In this document: positions 21,964 through 29,461 of the stretch, piece after piece
Layout of the letters: each line of letters begins with the position of its first letter
Position numbering within the stretch: position 1 is the first letter of the stretch
From: a virus
IMG/VR virus record: IMGVR_UViG_3300008218_000028
Location: 1-31,101 of that record
DNA: 31,101 bases
Direction: 5' to 3' (one strand)
Position numbers and translations under genes: made by a program
The notes under the pieces: model-generated
Seen by the model: only the letters and a program-made list of their open reading frames with translations
Told to the model about the DNA's origin: nothing
Database searches by the model: none

Positions 21964-23436
21964 TTAAGCCGCCTCATCTTCCTCATCCTCTTCCATAGCA
22001 GGAACAGGGAGTTCAGGAAGTCTAGTCATGGCAATGAGTTCCTGCTCCTCTTCCCATGTCCGGCCTTGAATAATCTCGCCTGAAACTAACGCTTCAAGAA
22101 ATGTCCGCTCAGAGATAGTATCCGCCTGGCGTGCCGCCATCAACGCAGTCAACATGCCTGGCGACATCTGACTTGCCACAATATCTGTATTGAGAGCAAT
22201 GGTTGCAGTTGGATTGTCCTGTCCTGCCCACCAAGCTACCACCCAGAGGGCTTTTGAGAGGGAAGAACTCAGAGCCCGCGCCGCTGTCTTGACGATGCTT
22301 TCTTCCCCGGCTTGGCGGAGCTGGACCGTCTCGGCTGCCTCTACGGCTCGCTTGGATTCTTCGAGAAGCCGCGCACCGAGCACGGCCATCATTTTCTCAT
22401 CCGACTCTTTGGCAGTAGCGATGGTCCCGAGCCCTGCTCCACTGAATTCTAGAAAACCTGCTCGGGCTGCGGGATTGTCTGAAATCCAGGCGGCCTGTGA
22501 TCCTATCCGTAGATCAGCATCCGTTGCAAATCCTGCTACCCAGGCAGTCGGGAGGGCAGTGAAGTGTAGGCCGTGTTTATAGTCTGCATCAAGTCGGAAA
22601 TGGTCATAATTCACGTCCACTAAGTCTAGGAGACGTGATGGCTCTAACCGAAATTCAGGGCCGTTGGCACTGATCGGAAAAAAGGGAATAGAAGCCAGCG
22701 ACTCTCCCTTACGATCAGGGATTATGGGCGGACCAAAAGGAACCCACTCTGGATTATCGTTTACGTCTTCTTCAATACGCCAGAGCTGCTGAGTATACAC
22801 ATCCGTGACAAGGGAAACACCGCCAGAAACTGTAGAGGGAACAATCCGCCGGGATAATTCAAGGACCCTATATTGTTCAATCTCTTCTGTTCCAAACCCG
22901 TCTGCCGCAGGCTCCTCGATTCTCTCGCGTAGCACAACTTGTGTGAGTGTTGGCCGGCCGTCGCGCAGATCAATCCGCCAGTTAGTGATATCTTCGGCGC
23001 GGTACAGACTCAAATAAGGGCGACGTTCATCAAAAGAAGACCCCTCAACCGGCATATCGACAAGAATGCCTGCCCAGTTTATAGCCATCGCCTCCTTGAA
23101 TGCGCCACGAGCAAAGTCGGTAAGGGTTTGGCCTGTCAGAGTAACGTCATTCAGCCAAGGAACAAAAGGCTCAGGAAAATCAACCAACGGCTCTTTCCGA
23201 AAAACCGCGCCCACTAGGCCCGTCAGTGTCCGTGCTGAGTAGCCTGTCCACAACGCACGTCCCATATACTTGTCGTAGTCTCCTTCCCATTCCCCATCTT
23301 GTCCTTCCAGGCGAGGAACATAGGTTTCTCTATGCAGCAGGCTTTTCACCGCGTCCTTACCGGCAAAAGCATCTCGTAGACGTTGCCACTGAGGAGCAAG
23401 AGAATTGTACGTCGTGTGTGTTGTATCAACTGGCAT
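21964..23436 (-). CDS. Portal protein (DUF4055-type)
   Basis: 490 residues. The start TYNSLAPQWQRLRDAFAGKDAV, then DYDKYMGRALWTGYSARTLTG and GAVFRKEP, followed by SLYRAEDITNWR, are typical of DUF4055 portal proteins, which form the dodecameric packaging ring. The C-terminus is acidic (EEDEEDEAA). It lies after the terminase with the KdsD-like gene between, and is followed without gap by kdsA. The ATG at 23436 follows the region GGGTGAAATTTGAGGAG, which provides a good site. Confidence 0.9.
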   Translation of the reverse strand: MPVDTTHTTYNSLAPQWQRLRDAFAGKDAVKSLLHRETYVPRLEGQDGEWEGDYDKYMGRALWTGYSARTLTGLVGAVFRKEPLVDFPEPFVPWLNDVTLTGQTLTDFARGAFKEAMAINWAGILVDMPVEGSSFDERRPYLSLYRAEDITNWRIDLRDGRPTLTQVVLRERIEEPAADGFGTEEIEQYRVLELSRRIVPSTVSGGVSLVTDVYTQQLWRIEEDVNDNPEWVPFGPPIIPDRKGESLASIPFFPISANGPEFRLEPSRLLDLVDVNYDHFRLDADYKHGLHFTALPTAWVAGFATDADLRIGSQAAWISDNPAARAGFLEFSGAGLGTIATAKESDEKMMAVLGARLLEESKRAVEAAETVQLRQAGEESIVKTAARALSSSLSKALWVVAWWAGQDNPTATIALNTDIVASQMSPGMLTALMAARQADTISERTFLEALVSGEIIQGRTWEEEQELIAMTRLPELPVPAMEEDEEDEAA

Positions 23437-23487
23437 AGTCTACTCCTCAAATTTCACCCGTAATGAGGGCAAGGAAAAACCGTCTCC

Positions 23488-24204
23488 TTATTTTCTTGCT
23501 TGCTCACCTAAATATCCTCCGTGGTGTCGAACAGCATAGTCCTGCTTAGTCATGCCTCCTTGTTCCATAAGAGCAAGCGCAATACCGTCAAGCAATGCAC
23601 TGACCACGGCAAGGCTGCTCGTTGGCGTCAGTCCGAGAGGACATGCTTCAGTCACCACCCCGTAAACCACAGCAAAATCCACATGCTCACACAAATCACT
23701 TTCTTCTGGTCCCACTACTCCAATAATAGGCACATCTGCGGCTGAGTACATAATGCGCGCCTGTTGTACTGTTTCGATGACCTCGCGTGTCTTACCAGAG
23801 TTGGAACACGCCACCAACACGTCGCCAGAACTCAGAATCCCCAGGTCTCCATGCTGCGCTTCTCCTGGATGCAGGAAAAAGGCAGGTGTTCCTGTGGAGG
23901 CCAGAGTCATCGCAAAGCGAGCGCCTACATAGCCGATCTTGCCCATGCCTGTCACGACAACTTTCCCTTGGCACGAACGCAACGCATCCACGAAGCGAAG
24001 AATGTGTGGTTCTGAGAGGGTGTCAATAGACGAGGTGATGGCGATAGCCTCGCGTCTCATCGTCAGAAAAAACCGTTGCAAGCTGCTCATATCGTCAAGA
24101 GTGGCCGGGTTGCCACAGTGGCGACAGGGCCAACCGGAAAAGGTTGAGACTTGAGCGTTATGTGAGGATTCAAACTGCTTCGCAATGTCCAGGTATCGAC
24201 CCAT
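23488..24204 (-). CDS. kdsD: Arabinose-5-phosphate isomerase-like SIS protein (KdsD/KpsF family) without CBS domains
   Basis: 238 residues from ATG 24204 (GGGAG eight bases ahead); a start ten codons upstream would overlap the terminase gene further. KdsD converts ribulose-5-phosphate to arabinose-5-phosphate, the KdsA substrate. The SIS core is clear: VVVTGMGKIGYVGARFAM, LASTGTPAFFLHPGEAQHGD, EACPLGLTPTSSLA and DYAVRHHGG; K89, E186 and H227 match the catalytic Lys, Glu and His. Oddities: Ile replaces Ser after GMGK, NSGKTRE replaces NSGES, the usual two CBS domains are absent, and an extra N-terminal segment (residues 1-40) holds C27-R-H-C30. Function likely but not certain. Confidence 0.8.
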   Translation of the reverse strand: MGRYLDIAKQFESSHNAQVSTFSGWPCRHCGNPATLDDMSSLQRFFLTMRREAIAITSSIDTLSEPHILRFVDALRSCQGKVVVTGMGKIGYVGARFAMTLASTGTPAFFLHPGEAQHGDLGILSSGDVLVACSNSGKTREVIETVQQARIMYSAADVPIIGVVGPEESDLCEHVDFAVVYGVVTEACPLGLTPTSSLAVVSALLDGIALALMEQGGMTKQDYAVRHHGGYLGEQARK

Positions 24205-24220
24205 AGCTTTTCTCCCTTCC

Positions 24221-25864
24221 TCACCCCAAAACAAGTCGGCGCTGCACGCCTTTTGGTGTTGTATCCGGCTCTTCCCAGAAAGCCATCACAACGGCATCCC
24301 CGTCATCCGGCGAGTGGCCAAGCCGCTGCACCAATGTTTGTTCTCCTTCATCAAAAGCTGTCCGCTTAGACTCCACTTGAATCTTGCCGCCTGAAATGTA
24401 CCGATACCGGAAATTGGTCAGGTCCCCTGTAAGCAGCTCATCAGGGGGAAGGGCGACGTTTTCTTTGAATTGTGGATCAAGCAGCTCGCGGAGATTCCAC
24501 AAGGCTGCACATCGCTTATTAGGAAATCCAAACTCCCCTGTTCGATCCAGGAAGTCTGTTTTGCCGCTCGGAACAAACGCTATCGTCTGCTTGGGGTAAT
24601 CCTCCCGTACTCTGTCATACACACCCGACCCGACGCCAGGTAGATCTATCATCGCAGTCGCGCGAGAGTTGGCCCGGAGTTTGGCAGTCACTCGACCAGC
24701 CGTGTCCATCGTATCGGCAATTTGTGTACGGATCAATTCAGTGACGGTGCGGTGTGTCCGCATGGCAAGCACGGTTTTATCCCCGCCACGCCCTACATCC
24801 ACGCCGATCTGCACAATTGGGGCAGCACCCGACAACTCGTGGTAGGCAGACCATCGCTGTTGAGCCGCTTCAATCCAAGCCAGGGGAATCAGGGAATCAC
24901 TAGATGTTTCGGCAAATTCTCCCAGGACATGGTTTTGATACAACTCATTTTGTTCGCCCCATTGAGCGAGGCGGCTGCGTGCCCAGTCTTCAGACATCTG
25001 CCCAGCGGCAATGACTTCGGCCTGTGTCACCTGTTGTGTATTCCATTCCTCATAGCCTGGAGCTTGACGGCAGATATCGTAAAACCGGCCTTCAGCATCG
25101 CCAGGGATCGAGGTTGCGAGCCAGTAGGCTTCCCGTCCATCAGGTCCCCAGGCATTGGCAAAGGCTCCTTCAACGCTATCCCAACTAGGAGAGGGGATAA
25201 TCTTCGACTCGTCAAAGACATACAAAACTTGATCGGCGTGCGCGCCTTCCATTGACTCCGGGTCATCCGAAGCGACAGGAAACGCCTCGCCATGTGGCAA
25301 GCGGATACTCAAACCCAACATCTCACTAGTAGGGCGCAAAGGTTCACGCGGGACTTTGCCATTCCACTTGACGCGCCCTACCCATTTGTGGACTTCAGGC
25401 CAGAGGAACTTCTGTAGCTGTCGCCAATAGTTGGCCGTCGATACGCATTTCCAGTCATGCCCGGCAATGGAACGAGTAAGAGAAAACCAGATAATAATGA
25501 TTGCAGCTATGGCCGTCTTACCCAGGCCCCGAGGACCACGCAACGCATGACGGTGATGCACGACAAGAGCACGCATACCGTCAAGTTGATATGGAGTCGC
25601 ACTCTTGCCCTCGGGCCACGTAATACACTCCTCGGCAAACAAATCAGGACGGGTGTAGTAGCGATCAACAAAGGCTTTCCGCTGCACTTGTATATTTTGA
25701 GACTGACCTTGTTTTTGTTCTTGGAGGATATCCGCTGCCTTGCGACCAGTCCGGCGCTCTAGCTCTTTGGTCAACTTTTCCAGAAATTGACGTTTGTTTA
25801 CATCAGGCCAGTTCTGCCAATCAGGGGGAATGCGGAGCGTATTCGCTTGTATGATAGGCGTCAT
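24221..25864 (-). CDS. terL: Terminase large subunit
   Basis: 547 residues from ATG 25864, coupled to the small subunit stop (TGATG). Packaging motor ATPase with Walker A RGPRGLGKT (about residues 110-117), Walker B QVLYVFDES (about 212-220), then a nuclease domain with GVDVGRGGD, MIDLPGVG and PDDGDAVVMAF supplying the metal-binding Asp residues. These are the standard parts of the phage TerL motor, which drives DNA into the head and cuts it. The C-terminus ends in RRLVLG. Confidence 0.95.
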   Translation of the reverse strand: MTPIIQANTLRIPPDWQNWPDVNKRQFLEKLTKELERRTGRKAADILQEQKQGQSQNIQVQRKAFVDRYYTRPDLFAEECITWPEGKSATPYQLDGMRALVVHHRHALRGPRGLGKTAIAAIIIIWFSLTRSIAGHDWKCVSTANYWRQLQKFLWPEVHKWVGRVKWNGKVPREPLRPTSEMLGLSIRLPHGEAFPVASDDPESMEGAHADQVLYVFDESKIIPSPSWDSVEGAFANAWGPDGREAYWLATSIPGDAEGRFYDICRQAPGYEEWNTQQVTQAEVIAAGQMSEDWARSRLAQWGEQNELYQNHVLGEFAETSSDSLIPLAWIEAAQQRWSAYHELSGAAPIVQIGVDVGRGGDKTVLAMRTHRTVTELIRTQIADTMDTAGRVTAKLRANSRATAMIDLPGVGSGVYDRVREDYPKQTIAFVPSGKTDFLDRTGEFGFPNKRCAALWNLRELLDPQFKENVALPPDELLTGDLTNFRYRYISGGKIQVESKRTAFDEGEQTLVQRLGHSPDDGDAVVMAFWEEPDTTPKGVQRRLVLG

Positions 25865-26334
25865 CAATGCACCGTGTGTGAGTCTTCCTCTTCAATAACA
25901 GGGGGAAGTTCGTTCTGCAAAGCTAGCAAGACCTTATCAATTTCACTGTCAAGGTTCACATTCAGTGTGTCACCATAGTCCTGCCGACGCCGACGAGACA
26001 GCCACCACTTAGCAGCCTGCCAGTCATATTCGCGTTTCGTTTCTACTGTTGTAATGATATCACCATTTGGCCGTGTGACGGTTTTCTCCACCGTCACATC
26101 ATGACCGAAAGCTGCTTTCACAATGACGGAAGTGTAACGTGATTCTGCTATGTTCTCGGCTTCCATCACTTGTGTGGCAAAATTGGCCTTCTTATTGATC
26201 CAGTCATAAATGACATCTTGAGACACACCTGCATACGCAGCCGCCGCGCGTCGAGTCATCCCGGACTTGAGACCTTCCATAATCTTTCCTATCCGATCAG
26301 GTGTATATTTCCCTTTCCGTCCTCGTTCCGCCAT
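25864..26334 (-). CDS. terS: Terminase small subunit
   Basis: 156 residues, AAGGAT seven bases before ATG. KYTPDRIGKIMEGLKSGMTR then RAAAAYAGVSQDVIYDWINK forms a helix-turn-helix that should bind the packaging site; a central region with VTRPNGDIITTVETKRE and an acidic tail (PPVIEEEDSH) follow. Position immediately before terL with start/stop overlap is standard. A 10-bp inverted repeat lies 18 bases upstream. Confidence 0.88.
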   Translation of the reverse strand: MAERGRKGKYTPDRIGKIMEGLKSGMTRRAAAAYAGVSQDVIYDWINKKANFATQVMEAENIAESRYTSVIVKAAFGHDVTVEKTVTRPNGDIITTVETKREYDWQAAKWWLSRRRRQDYGDTLNVNLDSEIDKVLLALQNELPPVIEEEDSHTVH

Positions 26335-26351
26335 GTATTATCCTTATATCG

Positions 26352-26380
26352 GACAGGGTACTCTAAAATCGTACCCTGTC
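26352..26380. promoter_or_regulatory. Perfect inverted repeat ahead of terS
   Basis: GACAGGGTAC (26352-26361) and GTACCCTGTC (26371-26380) around a 9-base AT-rich centre. On the transcript there is no T-run afterwards, so it is more like an operator, an RNA hairpin, or a packaging-type recognition site than a terminator. Confidence 0.6.
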
Positions 26381-26386
26381 ACTGAC

Positions 26387-26464
26387 TTACAACACGCCGC
26401 TAGTAAAAGATGATCCGCCCCCGCGGCCTCCACGTTTGATCTGCATCTGTTTGTGTTTCTTCAT
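26387..26464 (-). CDS. 25-residue Gly/Arg-rich peptide
   Basis: MKKHKQMQIKRGGRGGG continues to SSFTSGVL and a TAA stop. GGGAGGTGA, an excellent ribosome binding site, precedes the ATG by six to eight bases and overlaps the end of the DUF4417 frame. Highly basic, with an RGGRGGG core as in RNA-binding RGG peptides. Too short for homology; the strong site is the main support. Confidence 0.5.
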   Translation of the reverse strand: MKKHKQMQIKRGGRGGGSSFTSGVL

Positions 26465-26483
26465 ATGCACTCACCTCCCTTCT

Positions 26484-26934
26484 TCATTTTACAGATTTAT
26501 CCGCTCTCAATCTTACACGTCTGCGCACCGTTGTCCAAGACTCCAACCACACCACTTCGGTCTCCGTCAAATGAGGCTCTAACCACGTTCGATGATCGGC
26601 CCCGCCGTATATCACTAATTTTTCGGGTTGTGTCTGCCGGATGCCTTCACATATTCCCTCTAAATATAACCCTTGATTTTCTTTACTCTTAATAGAGCGG
26701 CACTCCACAGCGACTACAGGCGCATGTTGCGGAATACCTGTGAATACCCATTCATATGTCCGGGCATCCGACCATCTCAGGATCGGAATAATATCCAGCC
26801 CTGCCTCTTGCCAAAATCGCGCACACCACCGTGACCGATAGTGATTATACATTTGAATCACCAACGGCCAATTGCGCCACAATGAGAAATCTGCGCGGCA
26901 AGACCGCACCCCATCCAAATCGCGCAAGCTTATT
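26484..26934 (-). pseudogene. DUF4417 C-terminal part, in a different frame from its N-terminal part
   Basis: From SCRADFSLWRNWPLVIQMY through RSRWCARFWQEAGLDIIP, RWSDARTYEWVFTGIP and EKLVIYGGADHR the sequence follows the pattern of DUF4417 proteins. The N-terminal part of the same domain (FPGTNPWDIPDIRADRL, GFFVDDGRFTTAWTEA) is read from the ParB-containing frame upstream. A +1 shift is needed at about 26893-26915. The frame runs back to an ATG at 27029, but that stretch is a shadow. Could be a mutation, a read error or programmed frameshifting. Confidence 0.65.
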
Positions 26935-27720
26935 AAGGATATCTGCTGCTTCGGTCCAGGCCGTGGTAAATCGTCCATCGTCCACAAAGAATCCCAACAC
27001 ACCGCCCTTTGCTTCCGGGGGAAACGCATTTGTGCCCCACAAAAACAACGTGTCAGCGCTATCCAGTATCGGCTGCTTGGCCCAAATAAGATGGGGTGTT
27101 AAAGAACTGAGACGATCTGCACGTATATCAGGAATATCCCAGGGATTGGTACCTGGAAACATTACATCACTTCGGAAAGCATGAATGCTACTAATTGCTT
27201 CGGGGTCATCCTCGGGCGCGTGGACAACGGCCTCTTTTTCTTCGGCTGCCTTTCGGTCTGCCACCTCAGAAACGATCCGTTCCCCCTCCAAATTTTGGAC
27301 AAGACGATCCACTTCCTGCATATCCCACCCCAACCCATCCAAACTGTCATCCATAGCAAGTCCCTGTAGGGTCTCGCTCAGAACAGCGTCGTTCCACCCG
27401 CCTTTTTCAACGGCGCGGTTCAACACAAGCGCCGCTTCTTCTTCTTCTGCTTCCGGAATCTGAACATAATCAACAGGCACCAACCATTCTTTTTTGGAGA
27501 CGGTGATCCCTTCTGGCGGGGACAATCCTTGTTCAAATCGGGTCCGTAAGGAATCCGCACGGCCGTGACCAGATAATACATGGCCCGTAATTTCGTTGAC
27601 CACAATCCGCTCAATGAATCCAAAACGCTCCACCGAAGACTGTATCAAATCTATATCGTGCAACTTGGCATTGTTAGTCAGTACTTGGATTTTTGACAGC
27701 GCAATATTGTCCGGACGCAT
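26845..27720 (-). CDS. ParB/Srx-like N-terminal domain fused to the start of DUF4417
   Basis: 291 residues in this frame, AGGATT before ATG 27720. Residues 1-90 (LSKIQVLTNNAKLHDIDLIQ, then FGFIERIVVNEITGHVLSGHGR) are a ParB-like nuclease/CTPase-type domain with the G-H-G-R motif. After an acidic linker, DUF4417 begins (MFPGTNPWDIPDI) but breaks off after WGAVLPRRFLIVAQL, where homology jumps to the other frame. ParB-like domains in phages often accompany DNA methyltransferases or modification functions. Probably one 430-residue protein originally. Confidence 0.75.
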   Translation of the reverse strand: MRPDNIALSKIQVLTNNAKLHDIDLIQSSVERFGFIERIVVNEITGHVLSGHGRADSLRTRFEQGLSPPEGITVSKKEWLVPVDYVQIPEAEEEEAALVLNRAVEKGGWNDAVLSETLQGLAMDDSLDGLGWDMQEVDRLVQNLEGERIVSEVADRKAAEEKEAVVHAPEDDPEAISSIHAFRSDVMFPGTNPWDIPDIRADRLSSLTPHLIWAKQPILDSADTLFLWGTNAFPPEAKGGVLGFFVDDGRFTTAWTEAADILNKLARFGWGAVLPRRFLIVAQLAVGDSNV

Positions 27721-27765
27721 TATTTAATCCTAACAAAAGAAATTATTTCACACATGTCGTCTTCA

Positions 27766-27875
27766 TTTGAAGGCTGGTATGATGCACGCTATTAGCGTTC
27801 CGTTCTGAGGAAGAGAAAGAGAATACCCGAAACGTGCTCACCACATAAATAGCGTGCATCATGTCAGCCTTCAAA
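27766..27875 (+). repeat. Long inverted repeat, 28-bp arms
   Basis: Arms at 27766-27793 and 27848-27875 match at 26 of 28 bases (TTTGAAGGCTG..ATGATGCACGC, ends AATAG side inward) with a 54-base centre. Both mismatches become G-U pairs in plus-strand RNA but A-C mismatches in minus-strand RNA. No T-run follows on either side, and no target-site duplication of more than two bases was seen. ncRNA, MITE-like element or operator are possible. Confidence 0.85.
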
Positions 27876-27950
27876 CAAGGGGATGGGGACACCAAACGGA
27901 ACGCTGCCCCCAGTATATGTGTATCGAGTGTTGTCTTTTGTAATATTCAC
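27864..27950 (-). CDS. 28-codon reading frame ending in the inverted repeat
   Basis: GTG at 27950 overlaps the upstream stop (GTGA) and has AAAAGGAG six bases before. Reads MNITKDNTRYTYTGGSVP and continues FGVPIPLFEG to a TGA in the right arm of the inverted repeat. The segment reminds me of N-termini of tail fibre or appendage proteins (Y-x-G-x-G...F-P), but this is weak. May be a truncated gene or a short leader peptide. Confidence 0.4.
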   Translation of the reverse strand: MNITKDNTRYTYTGGSVPFGVPIPLFEG

Positions 27951-28159
27951 GCTGAACTCCTTTTCATCAGACCCTCAATGTCGCGCAATAACTCACAAAA
28001 TTCAATACGCCAGTGTTTTTTTACACGCTTATCTTGAGATTTTCGTCTCCGGCGACAGATCCGACATTCTCGTGTGAATCGAACACGAGATAACCTCCAG
28101 AATATGTTTTCTTCTACCTTCGGATGCCCACACACAAAGAAAGGAGACGGTCGCTGCAT
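27947..28159 (-). CDS. Small basic Cys-containing protein
   Basis: 70 residues from ATG 28159, preceded by GGAGGTGAT, the best ribosome binding site in the region. VCGHPKVEENIFWRLSRVRF followed by ECRICRRRRKSQ gives a C-G-H...C-x2-C half ribbon as in many small phage zinc proteins, then a basic helix. Starts after the MazG stop; longer in-frame starts lie inside the mazG-like gene and are not needed. Confidence 0.7.
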   Translation of the reverse strand: MQRPSPFFVCGHPKVEENIFWRLSRVRFTRECRICRRRRKSQDKRVKKHWRIEFCELLRDIEGLMKRSSA

Positions 28160-28160
28160 A

Positions 28161-28469
28161 TCACCTCCATCTTCTTTGTGACACGTCCTGCCACGTCGTT
28201 TCAAGAATATTTTCCAGGTCCCATCCATATGCATTACACAACCCCATCAGAAAAACGATGGTGTCGCCGATCGCGTCCCGCGCCTCATCTGGGAACACCT
28301 CATCATCTAAATTTTTTCCCCGTATCCCTTGATGCCCTTTCAGAAATGCGTGGCATAGCTCTCCGAGTTCTTCCTGAGCACCAACCAAACACTCCCACGG
28401 CTCCCACCCTGGAAAGTTTTGATCTTGCCATTTTTTATGGTCCGCTTGTATTTGACGTAGATCAATCAT
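28161..28469 (-). CDS. MazG-like nucleotide pyrophosphohydrolase
   Basis: 102 residues. GAQEELGELCHAFLKG contains the E-x2-E helix and EARDAIGDTIVFLMG the E-x2-D partner; together these bind Mg in all-alpha NTP pyrophosphohydrolases. The phage enzymes probably clean noncanonical dNTPs or lower (p)ppGpp signalling. Begins with ATGA overlap of the methyltransferase stop. Confidence 0.86.
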   Translation of the reverse strand: MIDLRQIQADHKKWQDQNFPGWEPWECLVGAQEELGELCHAFLKGHQGIRGKNLDDEVFPDEARDAIGDTIVFLMGLCNAYGWDLENILETTWQDVSQRRWR

Positions 28470-29461
28470 GCCACATCTTCCTCTGTATTCAGATCAGAAA
28501 ACAGTAGCTGTCCACTGGGTAGAACTTCCGTCTGTTGGGAGTGCAATAACGCCAAGTTCTGACAGGATTGTCGATAATACGTCGGTTTTAATTCAACTCC
28601 CACCGATCGACGTTGCTGTGATACAGCAGAATAGACCTCTGACCCTACCCCCATAAAAGGAGTCAACACAATCTCGCCAGGATTCGACCACAGCGTCAGA
28701 CAACGATCGATTACATCCAGTTGCAGAGGATGGACATGCTTTTCATCTTCCTCCTCCTTGGATGCCTTATACGGAAGTACTCGATGCAGCCGTACATCAT
28801 CCCAGAACGCGGACGCATACTGTCTCCAAATCCAATGTGAGAACTTGTTTTCAATTTGATTTCCTGTCCATCCACGATACTCCAGAACAGACGACGGAGG
28901 TTGTCGTTCTCCCGCATATTCAGTCAGCCCCTCGGGATGACTAATCGGAATAGGATTCTTTCCCTTCCGTCGAAACACACACAGATAATCTGCGGACGCC
29001 ACGCTACACCGCGAGGAATCATCCACAATGGTCTTATGGGCCAGGTTCTTCGCCATGGTTCGATTGCGCACGGCCAACGGCTCTTTCCAGATGGCATACC
29101 GACCTGTGTACTGAAACCCGATTTTCTCATGCAATCGAATCACATCTCCGGGGAAGTCCACCAAATGGTCGCATCCCGAGTTCCCAGAAGGCACGTCCAT
29201 ACAATGGACCGCCGTAATACGTCCGGGCATTGTCAACCGATATAATTCTTGCACCACAAAAGCATAGTGCTCAAAAAATTCCTCGTAACTCCGGGCATTG
29301 GACAGGTCTCGATCAGACGAAGAGTAGTGATATAGTCCTGCAAAAGGCGGACTATAGACAGATAGATGGATGCTTTCTGCTGGTAACGTCGGCATGACCT
29401 CGCAGCAGTCCCCATTATAAATGGCATACCGATCCGTGATTTTTTGTTCTATGACAGCCAT
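28466..29461 (-). CDS. DNA methyltransferase (N4/N6-type, beta-class order)
   Basis: 331 residues. Catalytic-type motif YSPPFAGL at residues 36-43 and SAM motif TPFMGVGSEV at about 267-276, the order of beta-class DNA amino-methyltransferases, with Ser in place of Asp/Asn in the (D/N/S)PP motif. SPPF usually means N4-cytosine or related adenine methylation. Overlaps the helicase by 13 bases. May protect phage DNA from restriction; no target recognition domain was singled out. Confidence 0.88.
   Translation of the reverse strand: MAVIEQKITDRYAIYNGDCCEVMPTLPAESIHLSVYSPPFAGLYHYSSSDRDLSNARSYEEFFEHYAFVVQELYRLTMPGRITAVHCMDVPSGNSGCDHLVDFPGDVIRLHEKIGFQYTGRYAIWKEPLAVRNRTMAKNLAHKTIVDDSSRCSVASADYLCVFRRKGKNPIPISHPEGLTEYAGERQPPSSVLEYRGWTGNQIENKFSHWIWRQYASAFWDDVRLHRVLPYKASKEEEDEKHVHPLQLDVIDRCLTLWSNPGEIVLTPFMGVGSEVYSAVSQQRRSVGVELKPTYYRQSCQNLALLHSQQTEVLPSGQLLFSDLNTEEDVA

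Noticed and set aside
26935-27029. N-terminal part of the 181-codon frame over the ParB gene
   Set aside because: It is antisense-free shadow of the ParB/DUF4417 frame; DUF4417 homology in this frame starts only at about 26934.
27766-27875. Rho-independent terminator
   Set aside because: The arms are very long and no T-run follows on either strand.
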